Part shown: piece by piece, positions 8,520 through 19,428 of the stretch
Numbering within the stretch: the stretch's first letter is position 1
How the letters are laid out: every line of letters begins with the position of its first letter
Assembly: GCF_013368755.1 (NCBI RefSeq)
Contig: NC_049561.1
Coordinates: forward strand, 558,001 to 622,000
Direction: 5' to 3'
Source: Talaromyces rugulosus
Lineage: Eukaryota; Ascomycota; Eurotiomycetes; Eurotiales; Trichocomaceae
DNA length: 64,000 bases
Notes under the pieces: generated by a model
What the model was told of the DNA's origin: nothing
The model's database searches: none
The model's input: the letters and a program-made list of their open reading frames with translations, nothing else
Made by a program: the position numbers and the translations under genes

Positions 8520-10745
8520 ATGACTGTCTCCGGCCCTGAGCCTACAGAGCAGCAGGCTGCCCCGCGACGCCGCCAGAGGCGGACTCAGGTCGCTAGAGCC
8601 TGCGATGGATGCCGGATTCGCCGCATCAAATGCGATAACAAAGTGCCGTGCTCCAACTGTCTGGGAAAAGCCAAAATCTGCAGCAATAGTGGCGCGCCCC
8701 CAGCATCGACTCTCACCCAGGCGCATGAAGAGATTGGATGGCTGAAGCAAAAAGTTCAGCAGCTAGAAGCTGAGCTCGAGCAACGGTCAAACGGGGCCGC
8801 TAATATGCCGACGCCGACACACTCGTTGTCATCGCCTGCCCAACAGGTTCATCATGTACCTACAGGGAATTATGCCGAGTATGGAAGTTCGAAAGAGTAC
8901 TCGGTAGGCAGAGGAGTACGGCTTCGCCCCGCGCGTTCCATGAATGATGCATGGTTCGGTGCATCGTCGCTGTTTTCTTTCCTCCAGCGTCTTAGTGTGT
9001 TTTTAAGTATAAATCTCCAGCAAACACACTCTACGCACAACCTTCTTCCCATATCAGCAAGTGACAATAAACTACTCGACAGACCACTGGCGGGCTCGGA
9101 CGGAGACCCGGTTCGCCGGCTCATGTCCTCCACGGGAGAATTCCCCACGACGGGCGTGTATCTGAGTCCCACACAGGAAGAATATTTCCTCGATTTCTTC
9201 TGGCAGACATACCATACCACATTGTCTCCGATTTTGAACGAGGCTCAGTTCAAGAAACATTACCAGTCCCTATGGATGGATGGCGGCAAAGAGCGAAGGC
9301 CCTCAGCGCTTGTCGATATTGTTATTGCGATGTGTATGCAATATGTCATCTCAACGCTGCATTGTGATGCCCAAGGGCTTCTTGTAGAAGGCAAGGACGC
9401 CTTGGTGGCTGGCCGGTGGCATTATTGGCGGGGACAAACGTTGTTAACATACGAGCTTGAAAGTCCATCTATAACGACGCTGCAATGTCATATCCTCTGC
9501 GGGGTATACTTGTGCGGCGGTTCCTTTCATAACATGATGGATACATCTGTCACTCTCGCTGTGCGCACCGCATATATCCTCGGTCTCCATGCGGATCCTC
9601 CACCGGATATGTCGGACGAAGACGTCGAAATGCGAAGACGCTTGTGGTGGGCCGTCTACCTCATGGATAGTAAATCCGGGATGAAGCTTGGCCGTCCCTT
9701 CGCGCTGCAAGACTCTAGCGTCATGCCATCACTACCTGGCGATACTCTCGAGGCTGCGCGGGTTTCGGGATCTACTTTTGCCCCTATCGGTAACAATGCT
9801 ACCTGGTTGAGCTTTAATCTGTACCAGACAAAACTTTACATCAAAATTCGTGCAGCCTATACACATTTCTACCACACAGATCTCCATCTGGAGAATGACC
9901 AGAGTATATGGGACGACTCTCGCGCCCTCCAGGTGGGTGCTGAGATCTTGGATTCGCACAACCAGAGCTTTCAAGAGTGGACTGACGAGGTCCCTGAAGC
10001 TCTCAGGCTGAAGCGCCAGGAGAATGGAAGACCTCTTTCTGTGGATGGCACGCGTCTGTCAATGGAGCAATTTGCGCCGCTTTGGCTGCAGCGGCAGCGC
10101 GTCATTCTTGAACTCACTTACCACCACCTAATCGTTAATCTATACCGGCCCCTGATCTCCTTTTCCGCCAGTCCACCGCCCGAGACACCTGCGGCAGAGG
10201 TCGCCATGCGTTGCGCTGCGCACGCGATAATGCTGACAAAGATCACACAGCAGGTGCTTACAGAGACCTCGATTCTCGACGGCTGGCACGAGGCGTTTCA
10301 CTGGCAGTGGAATGCAGCCATGACGCTGATTGGATTCATCATGGTGTTTCCGAATGCACATTTGACGGCAGAAGCCCACACAGCGATCGAGCTGGCTGTC
10401 TCTGTGTTTGATAACTTTGGCGCCAAATTTTCGGTTGCAGCGAATGCGGCCAGCATTGTGCGTGATTTACGCATCAAGGTCGAGTTTCTCGCTAGGCATA
10501 AAGTGGAAGACACTGAATCGGCTCAGAATTTACAACACAACTCGACGTTCAATGATATTCCTGTCTCGGGGGATTTCACAATGCCCGACTTGATGAATGG
10601 ATCCGAGTTGAACTTGTTCGACATGGCTGTGGATATTGATTTTTGGAGCGATTTTGATACGCTGTGGCCGGAAATTGACAATCTGCCGCAGGATGTACAA
10701 GTCGACAATAGCCACAGCGTTGAAAATATGCGGGGTCTGTGTTAA
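8520..10745 (+). CDS. Zn(II)2Cys6 transcription factor
   Basis: An open frame of 741 codons with no obligatory intron. The binuclear zinc cluster uses Cys28, 31, 38, 44, 47 and 54 (CDGCRIRRIKCDNKVPCSNC and a final Cys after GKAKI). A basic stretch RRRQRR precedes it. A short coiled-coil-like linker follows (EEIGWLKQKVQQLEAELEQ). The middle region (about 230-470) carries the fungal-specific regulatory domain, including AVRTAYILGLHADPP and MRRRLWWAVYLMDSKSGMKLGRP. The acidic C-terminus suits an activator. It is nuclear and binds CGG-type sites by family knowledge. Target genes are unknown; the adjacent Nudix and Hsp31-like genes show no obvious pathway link. Confidence 0.93.
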   Translation: MTVSGPEPTEQQAAPRRRQRRTQVARACDGCRIRRIKCDNKVPCSNCLGKAKICSNSGAPPASTLTQAHEEIGWLKQKVQQLEAELEQRSNGAANMPTPTHSLSSPAQQVHHVPTGNYAEYGSSKEYSVGRGVRLRPARSMNDAWFGASSLFSFLQRLSVFLSINLQQTHSTHNLLPISASDNKLLDRPLAGSDGDPVRRLMSSTGEFPTTGVYLSPTQEEYFLDFFWQTYHTTLSPILNEAQFKKHYQSLWMDGGKERRPSALVDIVIAMCMQYVISTLHCDAQGLLVEGKDALVAGRWHYWRGQTLLTYELESPSITTLQCHILCGVYLCGGSFHNMMDTSVTLAVRTAYILGLHADPPPDMSDEDVEMRRRLWWAVYLMDSKSGMKLGRPFALQDSSVMPSLPGDTLEAARVSGSTFAPIGNNATWLSFNLYQTKLYIKIRAAYTHFYHTDLHLENDQSIWDDSRALQVGAEILDSHNQSFQEWTDEVPEALRLKRQENGRPLSVDGTRLSMEQFAPLWLQRQRVILELTYHHLIVNLYRPLISFSASPPPETPAAEVAMRCAAHAIMLTKITQQVLTETSILDGWHEAFHWQWNAAMTLIGFIMVFPNAHLTAEAHTAIELAVSVFDNFGAKFSVAANAASIVRDLRIKVEFLARHKVEDTESAQNLQHNSTFNDIPVSGDFTMPDLMNGSELNLFDMAVDIDFWSDFDTLWPEIDNLPQDVQVDNSHSVENMRGLC

Positions 10746-11366
10746 TATGGTATTTTTTTCTACGGAGTATGGACAGGGGTTTATAATTTACGTATAATTT
10801 ACGGCGTATCGTCAAAACATCTAGCAGTCTTATCTTGAATAACAATCTTTAATGACTGAACCATTTCAGTATCCATACATGTATAACATTGATCATTCAG
10901 GCATAAATTTTTAAGAGTATGGAAACTCAAATGTTCAATGTTGACAACTCTGGACACACAGGAGAACCGGATTATAATCAAATTATAGATCCAAACACAT
11001 CTAGTCGTTTCGCGACATTTCTTCCACGCGATTTCTAACAATGCTTCGAATGTTTCTCGTCCGGAGCTGCGTACCCGGAGGAGCGGAGTCGCGGAGTGAA
11101 GGGGATGCCGGAGTTGCGGAGTGAGCGCCAAACACGCAGCAGTTACTGCTTGCACCGTACAATTAAAGAGTAACTTTATTGTACGACGCGGAGTGTGAAA
11201 AAGCTATAAGTATCGAGTAAATCCCCGTCGTTGAGATGTTTTTCATTCCATCAACAACAGCAATAACAACAACAGCAACAGCAGCAAACACCAACACCAC
11301 TCTCCACCAAATCAATTAATATCAACCTATCAAACACACAAACTTCTCTCTTCTACTTCTAAAAAA
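10746..11366. promoter_or_regulatory. Intergenic with CAA/CAG-rich 5' leader of the Hsp31-like gene
   Basis: 621 bp. Positions 11,070-11,130 have several copies of a GCGGAGT-like word. About 11,248-11,300 is a CAACAG/CAACAA microsatellite directly upstream of the ATG at 11367, so it probably lies in the untranslated leader. An AGGGG/CCCCT word near 11,100 could be a stress element, but one copy is weak evidence. Confidence 0.4.
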
Positions 11367-12141
11367 ATGTCTCCCTCTCGCAAAGCTCTTATCAGCATCA
11401 CCTCGGCCCAGGCCACGCTCTTCCAGGGCAAAGAAACCACCGGTCTCTTCATCAGCGAGGCTCTGCACCCTTACAACGTGCTCGTTGCCGCCGGCTTCGA
11501 GGTTGACCTTGCCTCTGAGACTGGCAGTTATACCGCCGACTGGCTCTCGCAGCAGCCAGACTTTCTCAATGGCTCCGATTTGACTACCTGGAACAACACC
11601 ACCAGCGAGTTCCGCAAGAAGCTCGACAACATGCCCAAGGCTGCTGATGTCGATGGCTCGCAATACGGTGTCTTCTACGCCTCGGCCGGCCATGCCGCTC
11701 TGATCGACTACCCCAAGGCATCATCTCTGCAAAAGATCGCCGAGCAAGTCTGGGCTAATGGCGGTGTGGTCGCCTCTGTCTGCCACGGTCCTGCCATCTT
11801 TGCCAACATTCTCGATAGAGCCACTGGCGAGCCCATCATCAAGGGGAAGCGCATCACTGGATTCACCACCGAGGCCGAGAACACCATGGGCATTATGGAC
11901 GAGCTCCGGGGCTGGGGTTCGGAAATGGTCGAGGAGCTTGCCGACCGTCTTGGAGCTAAATGTTAGTAACTGATTTCCCTTTTTCGATTGGACTGTAATA
12001 CTAACCTCTCATACAGATGAACGTGCTCCCGGCATCTGGGATGACTTCCACATTGTCGATGGCCGCCTGGTCACTGGCCAGAACCCTGCCAGCGCAAGGT
12101 CGACTGCTGAGGCTGTTGTTGAGGTGTTTGAGAAGCTTTGA
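11367..12141 (+). CDS. DJ-1/PfpI family Hsp31-like glyoxalase III / chaperone
   Basis: Two exons, 11367-11961 and 12017-12141, are joined across a 55-bp intron (GTTAGT...CAG with CTAAC branch) and encode 239 residues. The nucleophile elbow is VASVCHGPA with Cys139 and His140. Glu31 in LFISEALHPY is the conserved helper glutamate of the Hsp31 group. The C-terminal exon starts YERAPGIWDDFHIVDG and ends SARSTAEAVVEVFEKL, as expected for the family. Hsp31-type proteins convert methylglyoxal to lactate without glutathione and act in oxidative and carbonyl stress, in the cytosol. All triad residues are present, so glyoxalase III activity is a fair inference. Confidence 0.92.
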
Positions 12142-12322
12142 CTGAACAAATATTGGGTCCTTCACTGTGTCTTGGTTTGATGCGATTATGTATCTGCGAT
12201 AGAATTTGAATTTTAGCTGGCTTTATCGAATGAATTTTTAATAAAAAAAAATGGCATTAAATCGTTGTTGCTTCAAATGGTGGTTAACTAAATTTAGTAA
12301 TGAGATAACGGAAAAATCAAAA

Positions 12323-13753
12323 CTAAAGGTCATCTTCAACTGGCAGCACACCCCCAGCCTGCAGCTTCAGTGCAACTTCATCAACCTTTTTCCAAACTCG
12401 AAGCAAGTTCCCACCAGCCACCTTGGCAGCATCCTCGTCGCTGACTCCGCGGTGGAGCAGCTCGGCGATGAGGTCGGGATATTTGGAAACGTCTTCGAGT
12501 CCCTCGGGTCGAGACTCGATTCCATCAAAGTCACTTCCAAGCCCGACATGGTCGTAGCCAATCGCGTCTCCAATGTGAATGATGTGACTGGCGACATGCG
12601 AGAGAGTCGCGTTGCCCGGGTAAAAGTCCGGCAGGCCGTCTTCCCGAGTAGATGCGGTGCAGCTGATGAACTGAGGGTAAAAGTTGACCATGACGATCGA
12701 GTCCCTCTTCTTGACCAGCTTGAGCACTGCGTCTGTCGGGTTCCGGGGGTGTGGGCAGAGAGCATGGGCAGAGCTGTGGCTGAAAATCACCGGAGCCTGA
12801 CTGCCAATCCACTCATCCTTGCCAGCGCCGAGGACGTCACGCATCGTCTGCTCACTGACATGCGCAAGATCGACTATCATGCCCAGCCGGTTCATCTCGG
12901 AAACCAGCTCTTTCCCTCGCTCGCTGATGCCATTCCACAACGGATCCGACTTTCTCACTCCGCCGCCGGGAAGTTGGATCAAGGCCGCATCGGCATAAAT
13001 ATTGTGGCAGTTGTGCGTGAGGGTTGCATATCTGACGCCGAGATTATAAAAGGATCGCAGATGGGAGAAAGAGTTCCCAATGGAGTGAAGACCCTCAATC
13101 CCCAGTGGAGAAATCACCTTTCCGTCTCGGAAATGCTCCAACGCAGTGGTCCCGTTGGGCGACGGCGACAGAATCGTGCTAAACTCCTGCTGGATCCTAG
13201 TCATCACGTCCACTTGTTCGTATGTCATCCTCACGCTTTCGGCGTAGTTTTCCTTGGAGAAATCAGAGACATTGTTGGGGCAGGGCACGTAGACACTCCA
13301 GAAAGTGCCTCCGACTTGCCCTTCGGCCAAACGAGGGGCGTCCACATCGCCCGTCAAGTTGCCAAATGTAAATCGCTCGATAAAGTCGGAGCTATAGATG
13401 CGATTGCCGTATTTTGCACGCACGAGGATCGGAAGGTCGTTGTGCCCGTCTGTGATCCGTCAGCACGTTCTATACCGATAAAAGGAGATCATCGAATACA
13501 CACCGATGAGGGGCGTGTCAGTGAGGATTTTGCGAACACGGTCTTTGACCGTTTTCTGAGGCTGCACTCTGTGGCAGTTGGTGAACGAGGTGGTACTCCA
13601 GAGTCCGAGTGCGATCACGGTGAGCAGCCCAGCGAGGGTGACAGACCAGGCTCTAATAACTGGTCGCCGAGTAGCAATGAGAGTTCTGCGCGGCGCAATG
13701 TCAGAAACAAACTCATCGTCACCCTCCAAGAGAGCCAGCTTTTCTTCAGACAT
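12323..13753 (-). CDS. Membrane dipeptidase (peptidase M19)
   Basis: Two minus-strand exons, 13504-13753 and 12323-13449, with a 54-bp intron (GTGTGT...CAG), encode 458 residues. Residues 35-55 form one hydrophobic segment after a short Arg-rich cytoplasmic tail, so it is a type II membrane anchor. The exon junction rebuilds DGHND, the first zinc-ligand motif. Further M19 signatures are GIEGLHSIGNSFSHLRSFYNLGVRY, LTHNCHN, IVDLAHVSEQTM, FSHSSAHAL and GLGSDFDGI. The enzyme cleaves dipeptides (renal-dipeptidase type) with two zincs. Its promoter is shared with the divergent TYW1 gene. A long plus-strand ORF across the same region is only its shadow. Confidence 0.93.
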
Positions 13754-14113
13754 GTTGTCGCCGGGGTTGGATGAATAAGAGTCGGGGAGGCCGGGGAAGA
13801 CTGGTTATCGAGCACGCGAGATAGATAACAACAATAGCGCTGGGCTAGCGGGGGTTGGCCCAGCACGCAACTGCGGTGCCATTGTCTGCCATTGTTGCTC
13901 GTGCAGATTGGAAATCGCTTGGGAATTAGCAGGGCGTAAGCAGAAGCAGAAGCAAGACAAGACTTGAGGCAAAGTCTTTGGGAGCTCGCCTGGTCGAGCG
14001 CATTCTCTCTTGCCCCGCTCCACTTGCCTGGACCCGCCCGATTTTTCTCTCTCTCTCACTTTTGTTCCTCCACAGAACAGCCCAGTTTTGATGAAGAACA
14101 CTGCTATTCCAAC

Positions 14114-16480
14114 ATGACGGAGAGCGCAGCAGAGTCAGGTGGGCAGTCTTTGTCTCTACTTTGCAGCAAACCGATTTTAACTATTCTAACAGGAATCCTG
14201 GCGGCCTGGCACGCATTCCGCATTCCCACCATCGTCGTCCTCACAGCCATCGTTCTTTTTGTGCGCTTTTACAGTCAGCCAAAAGCAAAAACTCCCTCCT
14301 CGTCGTCGCTTCCTCCGTCTCCGCGGCTTGAAAAGGCCGTTGGCCTCGAAGACAAAACCCGCCCCGTCGTCCCTGCGGTCGATGCAGAGAAAGACCAGCC
14401 CAAGGACAAGTCAATTGCATCAGGCCCAAAAAGAATCGTGGGAACCCGCCAGCCCAGAGGCGCAAACAAGCGACAAGACGCAGATCCGTCCGCTCGTCCT
14501 TCTTTTATCAAGCCCGTCATCTTCTTCGCTTCCTTGACGACATCTACCGAGAGACGCGCACAGTGGCTAGAGGAAGAACTGCGTACTGCGGCCCAAGCCA
14601 CATCGAAAGGCGTCGACACGGAATATGGACTGCTTCCTCCTGAAATCTATGACCTGGCCGCAATAGACTTTGAAGATCATTTCGTCTCCGCGCCCAAACC
14701 GCCGCCAAACTCGCCCCACACCCGATACTTTTATTGCTTCGTGATCCCGACCTACAATATCGATACTATCATCGACACATTCCTCAGCCACCTGGACGAA
14801 ACGCATAATGACTTTCGCATTGATACCGCGCCGCTTTCTGGCTTGGCCGGATACTCCGTGTTTGGATTCGGCGACACTGAAGGCTGGCCAACCGAGGAAG
14901 AGGGCTTTTGCTCACAGGCCAAAGACTTGGACCGTTGGATGGCCAAACTGACCGGCAAGAGGCGTGCATACCCAATGGGAATGGGCGATACAAAGGCTGA
15001 TCCCGACCAAGCCCTGAAGGAATGGACTACCGGACTGACCGAGGTTCTGGGCGAAATTGTTGAAACTGGCGGTTTGGGCGAAGGTGTCCTTGGAAGCGGC
15101 GATCCTGTCGAAAGTGACGAGGAAGACACGGACGATGATGAGGAGAGCGAACAAAAGCCCAAAAAATCGAAAAAAGCACAAGCCGTGGTCGACCTCGAGG
15201 ATATCAACATTGGCGGCAGTGCCAAGAAGAGACGAGGCGACCCTTTGCCGGTCGACTTTACGACAAAATCAGAAAAGGCGTCGAGTAATCAGCCAACAGT
15301 GAAAGAGATGGTTCCTTCGACATCGCCCACATACGCATCTCTTACCAAGCAAGGATACACAATCGTGGGATCACATTCTGGTGTCAAGATCTGTCGATGG
15401 ACCAAGTCTGCCATGCGAGGTCGTGGCTCGTGCTACAAGTATTCGTTCTATGGCATTAAATCACATCTCTGCATGGAGACTACCCCGTCGTTATCGTGCA
15501 GTAACAAGTGTGTCTTTTGCTGGCGCCACGGCACAAATCCTGTTGGTACGACGTGGCGGTGGAAAGTCGACCCTCCGGACTTGATCTTCAAGGGAGTCAA
15601 AGAGGGTCACTACAAAAAGATCAAACTCATGAAAGGCGTCCCGGGAGTTCGGGCAGAGCGATTTGCTGAAGCCATGCGCATTAGGCATTGTGCTCTGAGC
15701 TTGGTAGGAGAGCCAATCTTCTACCCTCATATCAACGAATTTGTTGGTATGTTGCACGACGAGGAAATTTCCAGCTTTTTAGTGTGCAATGCGCAACACC
15801 CGGACCAACTCGCTACTCTCGACCGAGTGACGCAGTTGTATGTGTCAATTGATGCTAGCAACCGGGACAGCTTAAAAAAAATCGACCGTCCTCTTCACCG
15901 CGACTTTTGGGAACGCTTCCAGCGCTGTCTGGACATTATTCGCGAAAAGAGAAACGTTCAGCGAACCGTTTTCCGCTTGACTCTGGTCAAGGGGTTCAAT
16001 GTCGAGGATGAAGTCAAAGGCTACGCTGACCTTGTTGAAAAGGCCCTGCCGTGCTTTGTGGAAGTCAAGGGCGTGACATATTGTGGCACAAGCTCGAGCG
16101 CCAGCGTTGGTCTCACCATGAAGAATGTGCCATTCTACGAAGAAGTCGTCGCTTTTGTGGAGGCTCTCAATGAAGAGCTTCAGAAGAGAGGTTTGAAATA
16201 CGGAATCGGCGCAGAACACGCACATAGTTGCTGTATCCTGCTCGCATCTGAGCGATTCTATGTCAATGACAAATGGCACACCCGCATCGACTATGAACGA
16301 TTCTTTGAACTGCTGCAAAAGGAAAAATCAGAAGGAATTTCGTTCCGCCCAGAAGACTACATGCGAGAGACAGAGGAGTGGGCACTATGGGGCAATGGAG
16401 GCTTTGATCCGAACGACACACGCGTTCGTAAGAAGGGGAAAAACAAGGACAAGCCGGCGGTTGAACAGGGATGCTCTTGA
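14114..16480 (+). CDS. TYW1: TYW1, tRNA 4-demethylwyosine synthase
   Basis: The ATG at 14114 gives an N-terminal hydrophobic segment (FRIPTIVVLTAIVLFVRFY), an ER-type anchor. A flavodoxin-like FMN domain follows (VIFFASLTTSTERRAQWLEEEL; FVIPTYN; SVFGFGDTEGWP), then an acidic linker near EEDTDDDEESEQ. The radical-SAM core has its cluster cysteines in SLSCSNKCVFCWRHG, and a C-terminal wyosine domain follows. TYW1 condenses pyruvate with N1-methylguanosine-37 of tRNA-Phe to form the tricyclic base of wybutosine. A likely intron at 14139-14192 (GTGGGC...CTAACAG, 54 bp) is a multiple of three and stop-free. Splicing or retention both keep frame: 770 residues spliced, 788 if retained. A longer frame begins at 13964, but 14114 is the better start. 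Confidence 0.93.
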   Translation: MTESAAESGGQSLSLLCSKPILTILTGILAAWHAFRIPTIVVLTAIVLFVRFYSQPKAKTPSSSSLPPSPRLEKAVGLEDKTRPVVPAVDAEKDQPKDKSIASGPKRIVGTRQPRGANKRQDADPSARPSFIKPVIFFASLTTSTERRAQWLEEELRTAAQATSKGVDTEYGLLPPEIYDLAAIDFEDHFVSAPKPPPNSPHTRYFYCFVIPTYNIDTIIDTFLSHLDETHNDFRIDTAPLSGLAGYSVFGFGDTEGWPTEEEGFCSQAKDLDRWMAKLTGKRRAYPMGMGDTKADPDQALKEWTTGLTEVLGEIVETGGLGEGVLGSGDPVESDEEDTDDDEESEQKPKKSKKAQAVVDLEDINIGGSAKKRRGDPLPVDFTTKSEKASSNQPTVKEMVPSTSPTYASLTKQGYTIVGSHSGVKICRWTKSAMRGRGSCYKYSFYGIKSHLCMETTPSLSCSNKCVFCWRHGTNPVGTTWRWKVDPPDLIFKGVKEGHYKKIKLMKGVPGVRAERFAEAMRIRHCALSLVGEPIFYPHINEFVGMLHDEEISSFLVCNAQHPDQLATLDRVTQLYVSIDASNRDSLKKIDRPLHRDFWERFQRCLDIIREKRNVQRTVFRLTLVKGFNVEDEVKGYADLVEKALPCFVEVKGVTYCGTSSSASVGLTMKNVPFYEEVVAFVEALNEELQKRGLKYGIGAEHAHSCCILLASERFYVNDKWHTRIDYERFFELLQKEKSEGISFRPEDYMRETEEWALWGNGGFDPNDTRVRKKGKNKDKPAVEQGCS

Positions 16481-16596
16481 TGAATTGGATTTCCCATATA
16501 TAGTTTCCTGTCCAGTCCTAAACCCTATTGGGACAATATTGGGAACATGCAAATAGTAATAAAAGTCCGTAACTTCCCAGTTCAATGCCGAGATGA

Positions 16597-18546
16597 CTAT
16601 GAATAGAAATACGAAGGGTAAACTGCACCGTGGTCCAGAAAAAGCTTGACAATAGAGTCATAGCCACGAACAGTGGCCAACATTAGCGGCAGCATATTCT
16701 CGTTACCTCTGAGATCAACACTGCGTGTTTCTAGCAAAAGCTTGACAGCACGCGTGTGGCCTTTGACGGCAGCCCTTCCTAGCGGTGTCATCCCACCGCT
16801 GTTACAATCGTCATCAGCCCCCGAAGCCAACAACAATGCAACAACATCTGCATGACCCCGCCAAGCGGCTTGTGACAGAGCTGTATAGTTAAAAAAACCA
16901 CCTCTTGCATCGACTTCGGCCCCCGAACTCAAAAGGAAACTGACCACATTTTTGTGACCCTTGTTTGCAGCCAGTATTAGAGGTGTCCTAGCACAATCAT
17001 CTCTCGAGTCGATTTTGGCCCCTGAATCAAATAAAAGCTTGACAATACCTTCATGACCACCTTCTGCGGCCAATGACAATGGTGTCTTCTTTTCATAATA
17101 CTCTTCCCTAGTGTCAATTTCGGCCCCTGACTCGACTAAAAGCTTGACAATAGACTCATGCCCTTCCCCAGCAGCTGCTGATAGTGCTTTCGAATCGACT
17201 GCAGCCCCTGCAGTCAGTAGGGTCTTGCAGGTAGACTCGTGGCCCTTTTTAGCGGCCCATGATAGTGCCGTACATCCATGTTTGTCTCTTGAATTAATCT
17301 CAGCCCCTAGATCCAGTAAGAGCTTGAAAGTTGGCTCTCCGATAGCCCATGATAGCGGTGTGCGCCTATTGTTGTCTCTTGAGTTGATCTCCGCTCCCAT
17401 ATCAAGTAGAATCTTGCAAATAGTCTCGCGGCCTTTTTCAGCGGCCCATGATAGCGGCGTGCGTCCATCATTGTCTCTTGAAGAGATATCGGCCCCATTG
17501 TCCAGTAGGCGCTCAAAAATTGAGATGCAGCCTTTTTTAGCAGCCGCTAATAGCGCTGTCGGATTATGACCCAATCTCAAATCGACCTTGGCACCTAAAT
17601 GTAGAAGTTGTTCGAGTATAGGCTCGTAGCCTCTTTCTGCGGCGCGTGAAAGTGGTGTCACGCCATGGTTATTTATTTCGGCCCCTGAATCCAGCAGGAG
17701 CTTAACAATAGCCTGACAACCCTTGGAGTCGGCAGCCCACGATAGAGGTGACCAGCCATTCTGGTCCATTGCATCAATCTCACCCCCGAACGCCAGCAGG
17801 AGCTTGATAATAGACTCTCGGCTCTTTATTTTGGAAATGGCCTCGCTGCCCTTCGTGGCAGCAGAGAACGACAGCGGTGAACGACCCTTGTTGTCTCTTG
17901 AATTGACATCGGCTCCGAAATTCAGCAAAAGGCTGACAACCGACTGTCGGCCGCAGGACGCAGCCCATGAAAGCGGCGTGCGGCCATCCAAGTCTCTTGA
18001 ATTGCTGTCGGCCCCAGAAATTAACAGAAGCTTAGCAACGGACTCGCGACCATGAGCAGCAGCACGTGATAGCGGGGTACGGCCATGCTTATCTCTCGAA
18101 TTGATATCAACCGTCTTCATGTCCAACAAAAGCTTGACAATGCCCGCATACCCTCCAGTTGCAGCAAAATGCAACGGCGTAGTAGGGTCATCAGATAAAC
18201 AAAAATTCCCATCGACCTCGTCGACATCTAGTAGTAGGATCCTTGCGACGTCCGCGTGCCCATTCTCCAAGGAATCACGTAGAGCTTCGCCGACCCAGCG
18301 AGCCTGCTCAGCTACGCCAATCTCTTGGGCCCCGGCCGATATGGCTTTTTTAGCTGTCGTCTTCTGACCATGAATAGCAGCCCATCGCAGTGCCGAGCCA
18401 GAGGAATGTCGGACATTGCGACGGTAAAGGAAATCATTCAAGAGAGAGAAAAAACGGTGGTTAGTCTGTGCTAGCGCGCCGATATAATTTTCTTTCTCAA
18501 GCTCTGCGGCGATGATCAGGAGAAGCTCGCTCGGTAAGCGTAACAT
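16597..18546 (-). CDS. F-box-like ankyrin-repeat protein
   Basis: An uninterrupted 649-codon ORF. The N-terminus (LRLPSELLLIIAAELEKENY...LNDFLYRRNV) is a degenerate F-box. The rest is about 17-18 ankyrin repeats of roughly 33 residues, many with the strong consensus RTPLSWAAxxGxExIxKLLLDxGAEINSRD. One repeat is shortened (RRTPLSWAIGEPTFKLLLDLGAE) and one is lengthened (SFSAATKGSEAISKIKSRESIIKLLL). F-box plus ankyrin proteins are a large expanded class in moulds, thought to recruit partners to SCF ubiquitin ligases. The partner is unknown. The high similarity between repeats suggests recent internal duplication. Plus-strand ORFs here are shadows. Confidence 0.88.
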   Translation of the reverse strand: MLRLPSELLLIIAAELEKENYIGALAQTNHRFFSLLNDFLYRRNVRHSSGSALRWAAIHGQKTTAKKAISAGAQEIGVAEQARWVGEALRDSLENGHADVARILLLDVDEVDGNFCLSDDPTTPLHFAATGGYAGIVKLLLDMKTVDINSRDKHGRTPLSRAAAHGRESVAKLLLISGADSNSRDLDGRTPLSWAASCGRQSVVSLLLNFGADVNSRDNKGRSPLSFSAATKGSEAISKIKSRESIIKLLLAFGGEIDAMDQNGWSPLSWAADSKGCQAIVKLLLDSGAEINNHGVTPLSRAAERGYEPILEQLLHLGAKVDLRLGHNPTALLAAAKKGCISIFERLLDNGADISSRDNDGRTPLSWAAEKGRETICKILLDMGAEINSRDNNRRTPLSWAIGEPTFKLLLDLGAEINSRDKHGCTALSWAAKKGHESTCKTLLTAGAAVDSKALSAAAGEGHESIVKLLVESGAEIDTREEYYEKKTPLSLAAEGGHEGIVKLLFDSGAKIDSRDDCARTPLILAANKGHKNVVSFLLSSGAEVDARGGFFNYTALSQAAWRGHADVVALLLASGADDDCNSGGMTPLGRAAVKGHTRAVKLLLETRSVDLRGNENMLPLMLATVRGYDSIVKLFLDHGAVYPSYFYS

Positions 18547-19428
18547 TATTAGGTAAATAATAATGGATTAAGTAGAAGCATAGATAAACTTGACTCTGGA
18601 AAAGGATCCATTTCGGAGGAAGATCAGCACACGTGCAATAATAATAACCCGGTAATTTACGATACAAGTTTGAGACAACAAGACAGCCGGACATTTCCTG
18701 TCTCATGCGAAAATAAGTTAGTGTGTCTTAGCATTATGATTTAAGAAATAATAATAAAAGAGAGTAAGTAGGTGGTGACAGGAACTACTGTATCATCAGG
18801 CCTTGCCAGACAAAGTGCAAGTTCAAGTTGTAGCAGATATCCAAGACTAACTCTAGCTATGGGCTTAGACTCCACTTGTTAGTCAAAATTCTACTAGAAC
18901 TTAGTTTAATCAAACAAACATTGCTTGGCTTGCACTGAATTACTATACTCGAGTAGTTATACTAATAATTTCCCGATTAGGAAAGTAGCCGGTCGGCTGT
19001 GGCGACTGTACATCTAGTAGCACCAACCCCTCCTTGCCAAGAACGAATACGTAGCTATTCCAGCTCGTTATGACTTCGCCACGTGGGCTATTCCATTCCA
19101 CTTTCAATGATGCCCCTCTTTACTCCGTATTCTGTGGGGGAACGACTCATCGATGGAGATCGGATGTTGTCCGACTCGGCACTGCGGGGAGAAACCCGGT
19201 CGAGCTTAATCAATCCATGAATCATGGCATCGCATACGAGTTGGGAAGAAAGCGACCAACTTGGTTTGGCATTTTTGCTCCAGTGCACAAGAACCAAAAA
19301 ATATTTTATTCTTTTGAAATCTATTAGTCGTTGATAAACTCCACATCACATTAGACAAGCTGAAAAAGCAAGTTACCGGTATAGATTCATATTGTATCTT
19401 CAAAAAGTCCTATTAGAATAGACACAAA
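18547..19428. other. Intergenic, divergent promoter region
   Basis: 882 bp between the ankyrin gene (minus) and the hydroxyacid dehydrogenase (plus). AT-rich in the first part. Short ORFs here have no recognisable family. Confidence 0.5.

Noticed and set aside
12251..13774. A 507-codon open frame on the plus strand
   Set aside because: It lies over the membrane dipeptidase exons on the other strand, whose motifs and splice phase are convincing. The plus product has no domain.
17111..18055. Several plus-strand frames over the ankyrin gene
   Set aside because: Their repeated text mirrors the ankyrin repeats of the minus strand.
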